In this document: one piece after another, positions 1 to 9,544 of the stretch
Numbering within the stretch: position 1 is the first letter of the stretch
Layout of the letters: every line of letters starts with the position of its first letter
Source: Oreohelix idahoensis
Lineage: Eukaryota > Mollusca > Gastropoda > Stylommatophora > Oreohelicidae
Direction of reading: 5' to 3'
Assembly (NCBI GenBank): GCA_024509875.1
Contig: JAMPIV010019840.1
Location: 1-64,000, forward strand
Length of the DNA: 64,000 nucleotides
Translations under genes and position numbers: made by a program
Notes under the pieces: model-generated
Database searches by the model: none
Told to the model about the DNA's origin: nothing
Seen by the model: only the letters and a program-made list of their open reading frames with translations

Positions 1-1079
1 AAAGTTAGTTTCTTGATGATTAGACTTATATGGTAATATTAGTTTGGTAATCAGTGTTTTAGATAGATCTGTACATAATAAGTCTTGACAATAGCCCTTT
101 AAAATTGTTTGAAGAGCTTGTTTAAGATACTGTTTTTTGATATTTATTAATTAAGTACAATTTTTAATACCTCTTACATGTAATAGGGGTAGTAATGTCA
201 ACTACAGCGCAATAAATGGATGACTTGTTTATGGATGTATAAATAACTTATTGTATGTATTGATTAACGAATAACCTAGTTTATCAACATAATAGCTAAT
301 AAAATTGTGTATAAAATTCAAAAAAATTTATTTTTCTCTCGTTTCGTATTTTTTTAATGTATTCGCCCTTCAGCTATCAATACTGGTGGAAATGTATATT
401 ACGTACTCGAGTGTAGTCTACTGCTTTTTCATGAACTGGTTGAATTGTAGCTTATCTCCCATTAATCCTTTGTCTGATCGTTGATAACCTTTCTGTGTTT
501 TTTACTTGAACGGGAATCAGCATAGAAGTACATTGCACTCGTGGGAAGTAACATGCAAGTCGTTTCTGTTCCCTTCACCTACACACTTTACATCTGTTAC
601 CTTGCCCTTTCATAAGTCCGATAGTTCTCATAATCCGTATTTGACCTGTTTTATGGTGTCACATTGATCGAAAATACAGTTCAATAAAGTTATACTGACA
701 TCACGAGCTTTCTTTGAACTTTTTTTGTAATTTGAGCATGTTGTAGGTTATGTCCCATTGACCAGGCATTCTTTTTATATTATCATTGGATGAACATTAG
801 ATATAAATTAAATCTTTGGTATCATGCCATACGTCGCATCCTTTCTTCTGTCGCACAAAACCAGATGATTGTCTTTTTCTAATTTGAGTGTGTTTTTCTT
901 CATCTACAGGAAGAAAGCTTCCTATTTTCAGCTACTGTTCAAATGCAACCATCAGAATTCAGCTTGAAATAAAGGTAAGGCTAGGAAAAACTACAACAGC
1001 AGAAATATGGCCTTCAAGAAATCTTTGACACACCCTGAAAGTTCCCCAACACAAACCTGTAATATCAATGGACATATAT
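1..1079. other. AT-rich intergenic DNA, no supported gene
   Basis: No open frame of note and no similarity that I recognise. It contains T- and A-rich runs only. A 64-nt block at 910-973 is bounded by an acceptor-like CTACAG and a donor-like GTAAGG, and one of its three frames is open. It has no partner exon nearby, so I do not call it a gene. Confidence 0.5.
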
Positions 1080-2650
1080 TCAATTGTGCACCATGAACTT
1101 TGTGCAGCCCTCAGCTTCCTCATTCAGTAGTTCTATGCCATTGTCTGGTTTCATAGCACATTAATTTTTTGTCATGAAAAGAACCAATGACCATTAGCCC
1201 CATCCATGGACTTTTGAGAAATGTCCTAAAATTAATGATAGCATGCATCATCAAAGCATCTGCTTATCAAGAGCTCTAGCATGTCCAAGAAACTTTGAAG
1301 TTAATATGTTTTTTATCACATTCACATCCCAGAAACGAACATGAAATCCATTGCTTGCCTGCATTGATTTTTCATACTTTCATCAAACAGAAACAATGTA
1401 ACTGTTTCTTTGCTAACTGCTCCAAGAAGTGAGGTGAAAATATGGAGCCAGTCCAAAAAGGCCGGTAGAATATTTTTCCTTTCAGAATAGACCAAACAGT
1501 CTGCAAAGAACTACAGAAACATTTTGTTGAACAATTTTATTAATTCCTGTTTTAGTATAAAACTATGGTGACTTTGCCACGAACAAAGAGTCCAAATAAC
1601 TTAGCTCTGAGAGTTTCTTCCTTGGTCTTAAATGATGTCACATCTGTAGGTTCTCCTATAGGGTTAGACATTTTGAACTGCCAAGAGTATTTTTTTAATA
1701 GTTTGATATTTCTTGAAAAACTAACAGCTCCTTTGATGTGTTTCTTTCTGTTTTAAAAAAAAAAAAAAGGAACACACAAATAACTTATGAGTATCCTAAG
1801 CGAATGTTATATTTAAACCAAAGTCAAAGTTCGAACCGCATGAATAATAAAGTCCAACAATATTTAACCAAACCACGAAAATATAATATAGTATAATTGG
1901 GAGGGTGAAGAATAGATGATTATTCTTATAGGATAATGTGAAAACCAATAAATATCCCAACTGTAAACAGCAGTCTTTACCCCCCTCCATTTACTATCTT
2001 CAGTGGTTATTCATGTTATCTGGAATTGAAAACATGTAGGCCTATCCTAATTATAGGCCCCTAACCCTTCAGAAGTTGAACAAGATATGTCTCTTTAGGA
2101 TGTCATTAAGAAAAAAAGCATTCAAAATATATTTATTTTCAAAGAATGAACAGTGGGACATGGGTCTGATAACAGGGTATAGGATATGGAATCGCCATCA
2201 ATTTCTATTCCTGACAATCTTAAACTGTGTCAAAGATGTTCCCGTAAACAGTTGTAAACTAAGAAATTTCATTCAAACACTAGGCCTATAATTTTGGCCA
2301 TGGTTAAAAATAAAACTGTAGCCTAAATATATTGTAAATTAAAGACGCAAATACAGTAGCCCTATCTATAAATTGGACTTTTTAAAATATGTTTTATAAA
2401 TGAGATAAATAAATTTATTACTTACCTCATTCGAAATGAACGATTTAAAACAACTTGAATGTGCAGAGACAAGTTGTTGTTGTTTTTTTCCAGTAACATA
2501 TGACTTTACTGCACTTTCTCCCATGCTGGTCAAACATATTTCTTTTTTACACATGGTGCAACTTGCGTAATTTGCAGTTTTTCCAGGCGCTATCCATGTT
2601 TTATAACTTGGCATTTCTAGCCATTTATGCTGAAAGTTACAACCAGGCAT
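1080..2650 (-). pseudogene. Decayed hAT/DUF4371-type transposase-like gene, two exon-like blocks
   Basis: On the minus strand, 2650-2426 starts with ATG and encodes a BED/C2H2-like N-terminus: a KWL...YKTW motif, then CTMC (Cys-X2-Cys) and ...VKSYVTGKKQQQLV. Related transposases have His in the places where Tyr and Gln appear here, so the zinc site looks damaged. The block ends at a canonical donor, GAG|GTAAGT (exon end 2426). A second block begins after a pyrimidine tract and AAAACAG acceptor (1750-1748). It reads KTKEETLRAKLFGLF, and further on, in shifting frames, FDES and TSKFLGHARALD, which resemble the catalytic core of this transposase group. Stops and frameshifts from about 1560 downward mean the core is dead. 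The assignment rests on remembered family motifs, so it is moderate. A domesticated N-terminal exon is possible but not shown. Confidence 0.5.
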
Positions 2651-2939
2651 GTTTCTAAATAATAAATTGAAGAGTGAAGGATGCTGTCAAAATGTCAAAG
2701 TCTCGACTTTAAAAGGTGGCGATGTTTCATTTGAATGAACAGACGCAGAGACGCTAGGCCTAGCGCTAAATATAAATGTGTGCGTTCACGTCATAAATGC
2801 AAACCTCCGAAAACGCAAACTCCCGAAAACGTCTGGAAATGGATTTAGTGCGCAAAGCGAAGTAAAAATTATACGGTAATTGAAGTTTAACGAAAAATAC
2901 CATCAATAACATAAAAATGGACGAAAAGCGTAAGACTTC

Positions 2940-3075
2940 CGATTTGTACCTTTTTTCCAGGTCCGACGCGGAAAATTCAAGGCTTTTAGCCATTTTTCCA
3001 GGCTTTTCAAGGCCTGGAATTTTTTTTTTCGTTTTCCAGGTTTTTTAAGGTTTTTCAAGGTCGCTACGAACCCTG
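2940..3075. mobile_element. Possible hAT-type non-autonomous element end
   Basis: This stretch is built of repeated CCAGG/AAGGTTTTTCAAGG blocks and ends in CGAACCCTGG at the junction with a LINE. Read on the minus strand it begins CCAGGGTTCG, the kind of terminus seen in hAT elements. A related sequence ending TATGAACCCTG lies at 43140-43225. No second terminus or 8-bp target duplication was found, so the class is tentative. Confidence 0.3.
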
Positions 3076-3690
3076 GTTGTTGATGAATTTCCATTCCAAT
3101 AATGTCCTTTCTATTCCTTTCTGTAGAATAATGGCTACGCCTTCATTGTGCTGTCCATCCTCTATTCCAGAGTAAAGTACTGTTTCTCCTGTTGCTGTTT
3201 TAACTTTTCCTGCCCCTGTCCATCTGCTCTCGCTTATCCCTAGAATGTGTAACCTATAGTTTGTCATTTTTGTTGTGACCTGTTTTAGTTTACCTGTCTC
3301 ATTCATTGTCCTGACATTCCAAAATCTTATTCTTGTATCATGTTTTGCAGTCAGGATGTCCGTTCTCATGTCAGTGGCTTCCTTTCGGCTTTCACCACTG
3401 ACAGTCATACGAGCCTCAGACTCTGGATGTCCGTCCCGCAGCAAGTTTGTTTATTCGTTGTTGTTTCCGTAACTTCAATTTTTTTTACATGGACAGGGGT
3501 GTCAGCCCTATGCTAAAACCACCAACCTTGAGGACCAGGGTGTCTACTTTCATCTGACCCCTGCCCGCGCAAACCTGTCCAGCTTGGTATAACCTTCCAG
3601 GAGTAAAACTCCCACTGGCATAGCTCTGGGGGTAATCAGGGTACGCAAGCCGCCATACCTCGACAAGGTATTGACACCGGTGATGTCAGA
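3076..3690 (-). mobile_element. 5' end of an RTE/CFDP2-like LINE (family E), truncated
   Basis: The minus-strand ORF 3444-3064 encodes the start of an apurinic endonuclease domain: FWNVRTMNETGK, GISESRW, and an ATGETVLYSG...EGVAIIL stretch. These match the craniofacial-development-protein-2-like endonuclease found in RTE-type LINEs. The ORF stops where the sequence meets the adjacent hAT-like block, so roughly 85 percent of the element is missing. Upstream on the minus strand (to about 3690) lies a GC-richer leader that recurs, diverged, at 35598-35765, which supports it as the LINE 5' UTR. The family may be the same as the 3' fragments called family B here, but no overlapping segment allows this to be tested. 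Inactive remnant. Confidence 0.7.
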
Positions 3691-3716
3691 TTTGAAGTAT
3701 TGAGGGACAGTATTTT

Positions 3717-3880
3717 ACATTTCATTTAATGACCCATGTGGTTTTAAACCATCTTTACTACCATCAGTACTCTGCCGTTTACAACACTGTCCAGAATTTT
3801 TAATTTAATGACTTGTGTACTTTAAAAAAAAAATCATTAGGCCTACTACCATCAGTACTCTGCCATTGGCAACACTATCA
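3717..3880. repeat. Diverged tandem duplication, about 85 bp x 2
   Basis: Two adjacent copies share TTTAATGAC followed later by CTACCATCAGTACTCTGCC and CAACACT. They differ by several substitutions and an A-run expansion. No coding potential is seen. Confidence 0.6.
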
Positions 3881-4486
3881 GCCCAGAAGGTTGGCTATAC
3901 CCACATAGATTAATGTGCGTTGATGCAGCAGTCCTATGTGCGAATGAAAGGTGGATGGCTGGTATTCCTAGCGTAGAAGAAAGCATGCTAGAGTGAGTGG
4001 GAAATTTATAGTATTTTTTATTACAATACTTATGAGGCTGCTCTATGTGCAGCAAGGTAGAGCTTCGTCTCCTGACCTAGGCACTTGTCTGAAACTTCAG
4101 TCAACAGGATCTGGTACTTGGCCGTCTACTGAAGTGCTTATTAGAGTGGTGTCCCAACCTAGTAATGACAGTGCAGGGTATATAGTCAAATTCTGGAAGT
4201 CATCGTGACGGCATTGATACATCATAAAGGTGACCAACAATCCTGTACGGTAACATTAATACTTACAGTGGTATCCCTCAGTGGATGCATACACATTTCT
4301 CCTCAGTACCTGGGTAGATCTACATATCACACCAATGCCACACTCAAGTCTGATAATATATGTGGAGCTGTTTCAGCTTGTAACTTTGTACCAGTAAATG
4401 GAACAATAGGACACTGGTCGTCACATTACGTGGAATTCCAACCAGCACGCAACCGAGCTCCTAACATTTATCAGAAGGAACACTAG

Positions 4487-4518
<32 letters not shown>

Positions 4519-5016
4519 TAATTTAGTTAGTTAAGAGTGGGCCTACTCCAGAACTTAGTTAAGTATTATATCATCACTATTTGTTTATGTGCTTTGTATT
4601 ATTCATTTTACCTGTTCTACTTTACTTAATTGTTGTACAATAAAGGGAAGCATTTAGTGTCGTATACTTACTGCTCTCGTGGTCAAGTTCTTCACATGCT
4701 GTCGTTGTTGTACGTCTATTAACAATTCTTCCTATATAGTTAGGGGGGGGGGGGGGGGGGCTATCTTTAATAATCTTTATCAAGATACAGAGAAGAGAGA
4801 CTTTCGCTAGGGAACCTGGGTACATTCTCAGAATTTCTTTGAGTTAAGCACTCGAACTGTGGGTGCTCAAAATCCCTACTCTTCTTCACTATCTTAAGTA
4901 GGTCCTCATTCAATGAGCCATTTTCTTTGAGAGCCTAATTCTTTATCACCAAACTTCATCTTTTACACTCAACCTCACCAGAGCTGCGACAACACATAAT
5001 TCATTTTTCTTCTCAG
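3881..5016. other. Non-coding stretch with (CA)n and an 18-nt G tract
   Basis: No supported gene. A (CA)n microsatellite lies at about 4487-4514 and a run of about 18 G at 4743-4760. Short ORFs here have no recognisable domains. Confidence 0.6.
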
Positions 5017-5588
5017 ATTGCAAAAAAATATGGAACAGAAGATCCCATTCCTGGATCAAAAAATAAAACAGGACATCAGTACAGATTTTAAAGTGAGTTT
5101 TCTTTTCAATTCTTGATAACAAATTTATATACAGCCTAAGGCAGTTAAACTGAGAAATCTGTTAAAATATTGTCCATTTTATTACTTATTGCTAGGTTCT
5201 TTTCTTTTTTTTCTTTTACAATGAAGCATATGTCAATGTAATGTATAATCTTCATCAGGAACAGTGGCTGAGAAAAGAAATAAATTTAAATACATAAAAA
5301 TGTATCATGTAGTTGTCCAACTGAGGCAATATTTTAATTATGTAAGACTCAAATGATTTGTTTCAAACTTGAATATGTTCAATATTTTGTTTTCAGGGAC
5401 ACACAGTGAAGACAGAAAGTGAAGGTGAGGAAGATGGTCATGTTCCTGCAGGGAGAGAGAGTACGAGGACCAGTTCCACATCTGTATATCCTGCTGGGGA
5501 CAATTTACTCAGTAATGCTTTACAACTTTTTAACATAAATGTAACCTGTGCTCAATATGTTACAACTATCAATGAATATGTAACATAA
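5017..5588 (+). CDS. Candidate two-exon 3' end of a host gene, product unknown
   Basis: A pyrimidine-rich acceptor (TTTTTCTTCTCAG) precedes an exon at 5017-5092 that ends at GTGAGT. A second acceptor (TTTTGTTTTCAG) precedes 5397-5588. Reading the first exon from 5018 gives an open frame (start LQKNMEQKIPFL, end STDFK) that finishes exactly at the donor, and the second exon is open in phase 0 (GHTVKTESEGEEDGHVP...) to a stop at 5586-5588. The agreement of splice sites and phase is the main evidence. The product is short, acidic, and has no domain I recognise. The other frame of exon 1 (IAKKYGTEDPIPG) ends at TAA inside the exon, so that exon could instead be terminal. Upstream exons were not found, and transcript data would decide. 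Confidence 0.35.
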
Positions 5589-5993
5589 TAAGTGTTATTT
5601 GTACACATCCACCATAAACATCATTATTTTTTATGGTTTCTACCCTAAATACACAGGTGTGTATTTTATTATTTTTATTTCAATAATTTTTTTGGGTCTC
5701 TTTAGTCCACACAGAAAATCCCTTTCTGCAAAATTTACTTGTTTGGGGCAGTGGCATACCAAGGGTTTAAAGCCCCTGGTCACTGCCAGATAAAATATAT
5801 GTTCATTTTGTAGACCAATCAAAAGAAAGTTTAAACGACTATATAAAGCACTGTCGTGACTTTTAAATTTTTCTGAGAGCACCAGGATGAATTTTTTGGA
5901 AAATATGAAATTTAAGAATTAGTTAAACACAAAAAAAAAGAAATAAACCACTCTTTGTAATAAGCTTTTTATTAACAGCATAAACAGTACACT
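5589..5993. other. Non-coding sequence upstream of LINE A1
   Basis: No gene is seen. The last 14 bases (5980-5993, ATAAACAGTACACT) are the left target-site duplication of the adjoining LINE. Confidence 0.6.
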
Positions 5994-6000
5994 CACCCGT

Positions 6001-6041
6001 GTGTTACCGGGGCCCGAAAGGGGAGCAAAGAATAGTAACAC
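6001..6041 (+). other. Conserved base-paired element at the LINE 5' end
   Basis: GTGTTAC (6001-6007) is complementary to GTAACAC (6035-6041), enclosing a G-rich/C-rich segment that can pair further with CCCCTG just downstream. The same pairing is kept in copies at 31443 and 29948 although loop bases differ. RTE and other LINEs can carry self-cleaving HDV-like ribozymes at their 5' end. Whether this folds that way is inference. Confidence 0.4.
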
Positions 6042-6148
6042 TGTCCCCTGCCAAGCATGTCGTAGAAGGCGACTAAGGAGGGTTGGGCATGGGGCCGGTT
6101 ACCCCATCCTGTTAAAAAAAATTTAAACCACAAAAAACTTCAACAAAT

Positions 6149-7405
6149 ATGGACAAGTCAAATAAAGAAAATAAAACACAGCCATCCAAGACAGGGGAAG
6201 GTCCTCTCGCGGGGAGGCGTATGATGCAACACAGAGAAAGCCGAAAGGAGTCTGTGTTGCTGACTAACCTTCTTTCTTCTAGGAGAACTTCCAGATTTGG
6301 CACCTGGAATGTTCGGACATTGAACGAACAAGGGAAAGTGGCACAAGTAGCAGCAGAAATGAGGGAATACAAAATCGAGGTTCTGGGAATGTGTGAAACA
6401 AAGTGGAAGGGGGTAGACAGGAAGAAACTCATCACAGGTGAATTGGTGCTGTCCTCAGGACACGAAGACGAAAGTTCACACCACAGTGAAGGGGTAGCTC
6501 TTATGTTATCTAAAGAAGCACAGAAAGCACTCATTGAATGGGAAGCTGTGGGACCCAGAATAATAACAGCTATTTTCAAAACAGCTAAAAAGAAAATTCA
6601 TGTCAATGTCATCCAATGTTATGCACCAACTAATGACAAAGAAGAGTCTGTGAAAGAAGCATTTTATACTAAACTACAGGAAATTATGGATAAAGTAAAA
6701 AGAAGAGACATCACAATTTTGATGGGTGACATGAATGCAAAGATAGGTACAGTCAATACCGGATTTGAAGAAGTCATGGGAAAACATGGGCTAGGAGTAA
6801 TGAATGAAAATGGAGAACTATTCGCAAACTTCTGTGCTTCAAATCAACTGGCTATAGGAGGAAGCATGTTTCCACATAAGAGAATACACAAGGCAACATG
6901 GATATCACCAGACCATAGAACAGAAAATCAGATCGATCATATATGCATAAAGAAGAAGTTTAGATCATCATTGCAGGATGTAAAGGTATATAGAGGAGCA
7001 GATGTGGCATCAGATCACCATCTTCTGATAGCCAAAGTAAAAATGAAACTCAAGAGATATGCAACAATGCAAAATTATAGACAACAGTTTAATGTAGGAC
7101 AGCTAAGAAATCAAGAAACAAGAGACAAATTTGCGGTCACAGTATCCAACAAATTCCAAGTGCTCCAACAGTTGGAAGATGTAGAGAATACAGAAGACTA
7201 TTGGCAGCAGGTCAAAACGGTATGGAAGGAGACATGTGAAGAAATACTGGGGAAAAGGGAAAGACAACAAAAAGCATGGATAACAACAGAAACCATCAAT
7301 AAGATAAAAGATAGAAAAAACAAGAAAGCAGAGTTAAACACAAGCAAAACCAGAAGTTCCAAGCCAAGGCTCAAGAAGTGTACACAGAAGCAAACAAAGA
7401 AGTAA
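6149..7405 (+). CDS. LINE A1 endonuclease half of the polyprotein
   Basis: This 418-codon frame starts at ATG 6149 after the leader. The N-terminal 50 residues are basic and Ser/Lys-rich. The exonuclease-endonuclease-phosphatase fold follows: FGTWNVRTLN (about residues 50-60), MCETKWKG, ILMGDMNAKIG (around 190, with the catalytic Asp-Asn pair) and ASDHHLLIAKV (around 290, with the Ser-Asp-His signature). This enzyme nicks the target DNA to start reverse transcription. The C-terminal 60 residues are a Lys-rich linker that runs out of frame at about 7350. The adjoining frame from there continues the same linker, so a one-base change separates this half from the RT. All visible catalytic residues are present, so only the frameshift seems to disable the copy. 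Confidence 0.88.
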   Translation: MDKSNKENKTQPSKTGEGPLAGRRMMQHRESRKESVLLTNLLSSRRTSRFGTWNVRTLNEQGKVAQVAAEMREYKIEVLGMCETKWKGVDRKKLITGELVLSSGHEDESSHHSEGVALMLSKEAQKALIEWEAVGPRIITAIFKTAKKKIHVNVIQCYAPTNDKEESVKEAFYTKLQEIMDKVKRRDITILMGDMNAKIGTVNTGFEEVMGKHGLGVMNENGELFANFCASNQLAIGGSMFPHKRIHKATWISPDHRTENQIDHICIKKKFRSSLQDVKVYRGADVASDHHLLIAKVKMKLKRYATMQNYRQQFNVGQLRNQETRDKFAVTVSNKFQVLQQLEDVENTEDYWQQVKTVWKETCEEILGKRERQQKAWITTETINKIKDRKNKKAELNTSKTRSSKPRLKKCTQKQTKK

Positions 7406-9069
7406 AAAGAAGTATCAAAAGAGACAAGAGGAAGTATATTGAGGAGTTGGCAAGAGAGGCAGAAGATGCTGCAGCCAAAGGAAATATGAGAGAACTGTAT
7501 AGCAGCACAAAGAAGCTAACAGGGAAATACAAGCAAACAAGTTGCCTCATAAAAGATAAGAATGGGAAACTGCTCAGCAATATACAAGAGCAAATGAAGA
7601 GGTGGACAGAATATTTTGGGGACCTTCTCAATAGACCAGCTCCACAAAACCCGCCGGACATCCAGCCAGCAGAAGAAGAGCTACAAATTAACGGTGAAAG
7701 ACCAACGAAGGAAGAAATAAAGAAAGCCATAAAGCTTCTAAGAGATGGAAAAGCGTCTGGACCTGATGGCATTCCAGCAGAGGCCATCAAAGCAGATATC
7801 GACACGGCTACAGAGATGTTATATAAATTACTTGGTAAAGTCTGGGAAAAAGAAGAGATACCAGCAGAATGGAAGGAAGGATATCTGGTTAAGTTGCCTA
7901 AGAAGGGAAATCTACAAGAGTGCACAAATTATAGAGGAATAATGTTACTATCAATGCCAGGAAAGGTATTGAACAGGATTATCCTTGAGAGATTAAAGGA
8001 GTCCATAGACAAGAAATTGAGAGATGAACAAGCAGGTTTTCGACAAAACAGATCATGTACAGACCAGATAGCCACTTTGAGAATAATAGTTGAACAAAGT
8101 CTGGAATGGAATTCACCACTATACATCGGATTTGTGGACTACGAAAAAGCATTTGACAGTGTGGACAGAGAATCACTTTGGAAATTGATGAGGCATTATG
8201 GAGTTCCCCTGAAGATCATTAATTTAATAAAGAAAACCTATGAAGACATGACGTGCAGAGTTCTTCATGAAGGACAGCTTACAGAACCATTTGGGATAAG
8301 AACAGGAGTGCGACAGGGATGCCTCTTGTCTCCATTTCTTTTCTTGCTGGCAATAGATTGGGTTATGAGATCATCGACAACACACAACAGAAATGGAATC
8401 CAGTGGACTCTGACTAAGCAGTTGGATGATCTGGATTTTGCTGATGATTTGGCTCTCCTGTCCCATAACCGTAATCAGATGCAGGACAAATTGGAAACAC
8501 TCGATGAGAGGTCACAGCAATTGGGTCTGAAAATACACAGGGAAAAGACAAAAATAATGCGAATAAATGCAGGTAATGAAAACAGGGTTGAACTTGAAGA
8601 AACACCAATACAAGATGTAGAATCATACACATATCTTGGCAGTAATATAGATAAAGTTGGAGGGACAGACAGCGATATCAAAATAAGAATACAAAAGGCA
8701 AGAGGAGCTTTCATTGCATTGGGAAATATATGGAGATCAAGAGAAATAGGATCCAACACGAAAATAAGAATCTTCAACTCAAATGTGAAGTCAGTCCTAT
8801 TGTATGGCTCAGAGACATGGAGAACAACAAAGACAACAACCAAAAAGCTACAGACTTTCATAAATGGGTGCTTGCGTAGAATAGAGGGATTAAAATGGTA
8901 TGACAAGGTTACCAATGTGGAACTGATGACAAGAACTGGACAAGTGCCAGTGGAACAAGAGATGAGAAGAAGACGATGGCGATGGATAGGACACACACTG
9001 AGGAAGCCTGTTGATAGCATTACTGGAAACAGAGGTGAAAATGATGAGGAGAACATGGAAAGAACTTGA
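7378..9069 (+). CDS. LINE A1 reverse transcriptase half
   Basis: This 563-codon frame overlaps the endonuclease frame by 28 nt. The true continuation begins a few codons upstream of its first ATG-like codon. Reverse transcriptase blocks are in order: LVKLPKKGN (about 160), DEQAGFRQNRSC (about 215), FVDYEKAFDSVDRESLW (about 250, first catalytic Asp), GVRQGCLLSPFLF (about 310) and FADDLALLSH (about 350, catalytic Asp-Asp). After the thumb comes the conserved C-terminal tail with SVLLYGSETWR, CLRRIEGLKWYDK and RWRWIGHTLRKP. It reverse-transcribes the LINE RNA at the nicked target. Product length with the upstream half matches single-ORF RTE elements. The last 100 codons are the source of the minisatellites seen elsewhere in the window. 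Confidence 0.9.
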   Translation: MYTEANKEVKRSIKRDKRKYIEELAREAEDAAAKGNMRELYSSTKKLTGKYKQTSCLIKDKNGKLLSNIQEQMKRWTEYFGDLLNRPAPQNPPDIQPAEEELQINGERPTKEEIKKAIKLLRDGKASGPDGIPAEAIKADIDTATEMLYKLLGKVWEKEEIPAEWKEGYLVKLPKKGNLQECTNYRGIMLLSMPGKVLNRIILERLKESIDKKLRDEQAGFRQNRSCTDQIATLRIIVEQSLEWNSPLYIGFVDYEKAFDSVDRESLWKLMRHYGVPLKIINLIKKTYEDMTCRVLHEGQLTEPFGIRTGVRQGCLLSPFLFLLAIDWVMRSSTTHNRNGIQWTLTKQLDDLDFADDLALLSHNRNQMQDKLETLDERSQQLGLKIHREKTKIMRINAGNENRVELEETPIQDVESYTYLGSNIDKVGGTDSDIKIRIQKARGAFIALGNIWRSREIGSNTKIRIFNSNVKSVLLYGSETWRTTKTTTKKLQTFINGCLRRIEGLKWYDKVTNVELMTRTGQVPVEQEMRRRRWRWIGHTLRKPVDSITGNRGENDEENMERT

Positions 9070-9167
9070 GATGATGGCACGTGACAAGAGGACTTGGCAT
9101 GTGTTTGTTGAAGGCCTATGCTCCTTTGGGAGTGGAGGGTTATGAATGAATGAATAAACAGTACACT

Positions 9168-9490
9168 AGGTGATTCGTCTTATGAGGACAAAAGACACAG
9201 AAAATAGCCAACGTTGCGGCCACAAGGCCTTCATCAGTGAAAGGAAAGTAAAGGCTAGATATAAAAATAAAACCTGGTTACTTCCCTAAAGGCAGCTGGG
9301 TCCTAACATGCCATCAAACAGACGTGCGTACCTGTAAAAGGAAAGTTTTCCTTTCCCTGACGAAGACCTTGTGGCTATTTTCTTTGTCTTTTGTCCTCCT
9401 AAGATGAATCACCCTTTTCTATTATTTTTTTCGTAACCATCCATTGTATTCCGCGTCTTACCACGGTTCCCCATATCTTCCTTGACTTAA
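9168..9490. mobile_element. Penelope-like (PLE) terminal fragment with inverted arms
   Basis: The 323-bp insertion lies between the 9154-9167 copy of the target duplication and a further copy of TAAACAGTACACT at 9491-9503. Its left arm, 9168-9210 (AGGTGATTCGTCTTATGAGG...), is nearly the reverse complement of 9372-9415. The match continues inward, after about 12 missing bases in the right arm, to about 9250 and 9330. Each arm carries a CTGAYGA-AGRCC-TTGT-GG motif resembling the minimal hammerhead ribozymes known from Penelope-like retroelement ends. Non-coding. Inverted 5' pieces are common in PLE insertions, but a MITE that captured this motif is an alternative. Confidence 0.55.
9212..9240 (-). 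ncRNA. Hammerhead-ribozyme-like motif, PLE type
   Basis: On the minus strand: CTGATGA, then stem II GGCC-TTGT-GGCC, then GCAAC. The hammerhead core is CUGAUGA - stem II - GAAA, so one core base differs (GCAA for GAAA) and activity is doubtful. The opposite arm (9357-9375, plus strand) has CTGACGA-AGACC-TTGT-GGCT and a more eroded core. Confidence 0.45.
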
Positions 9491-9544
9491 TAAACAGTAC
9501 ACTACATATGTCCATTTTTTTTCTTTTTAACTACATATCAATCA

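Larger units (their letters stand above)
5994..9153 (+). mobile_element. Full-length RTE-like LINE (family A, copy A1)
   Basis: The 3.16-kb element is bounded by an exact 14-bp target-site duplication, ATAAACAGTACACT, at 5980-5993 and 9154-9167. It begins CACCCGTGTGTTACC, and the two other 5' ends of this family in the window (31443 plus strand, 29948 minus strand) start at the same base, so the 5' end is complete. A leader of about 155 nt precedes one original reading frame (endonuclease then reverse transcriptase, about 970 codons), now broken by one frameshift. The 3' end is a short TGAATGAATGAA repeat rather than poly(A), as is usual for RTE-type LINEs. Single-ORF structure, endonuclease type and tail all point to the RTE group. 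A diverged clade placement would need a tree. Confidence 0.88.

Noticed and set aside
910..973. 64-nt exon-like block with acceptor and GTAAGG donor
   Set aside because: Only one frame is open, no partner exon, chance occurrence likely in AT-rich DNA.
5748..5795. CAGTGGCATACC ... CCCTGGTCACTG as a short hAT-like terminal pair
   Set aside because: Imperfect, very short spacing, no target duplication; could be a chance hairpin.
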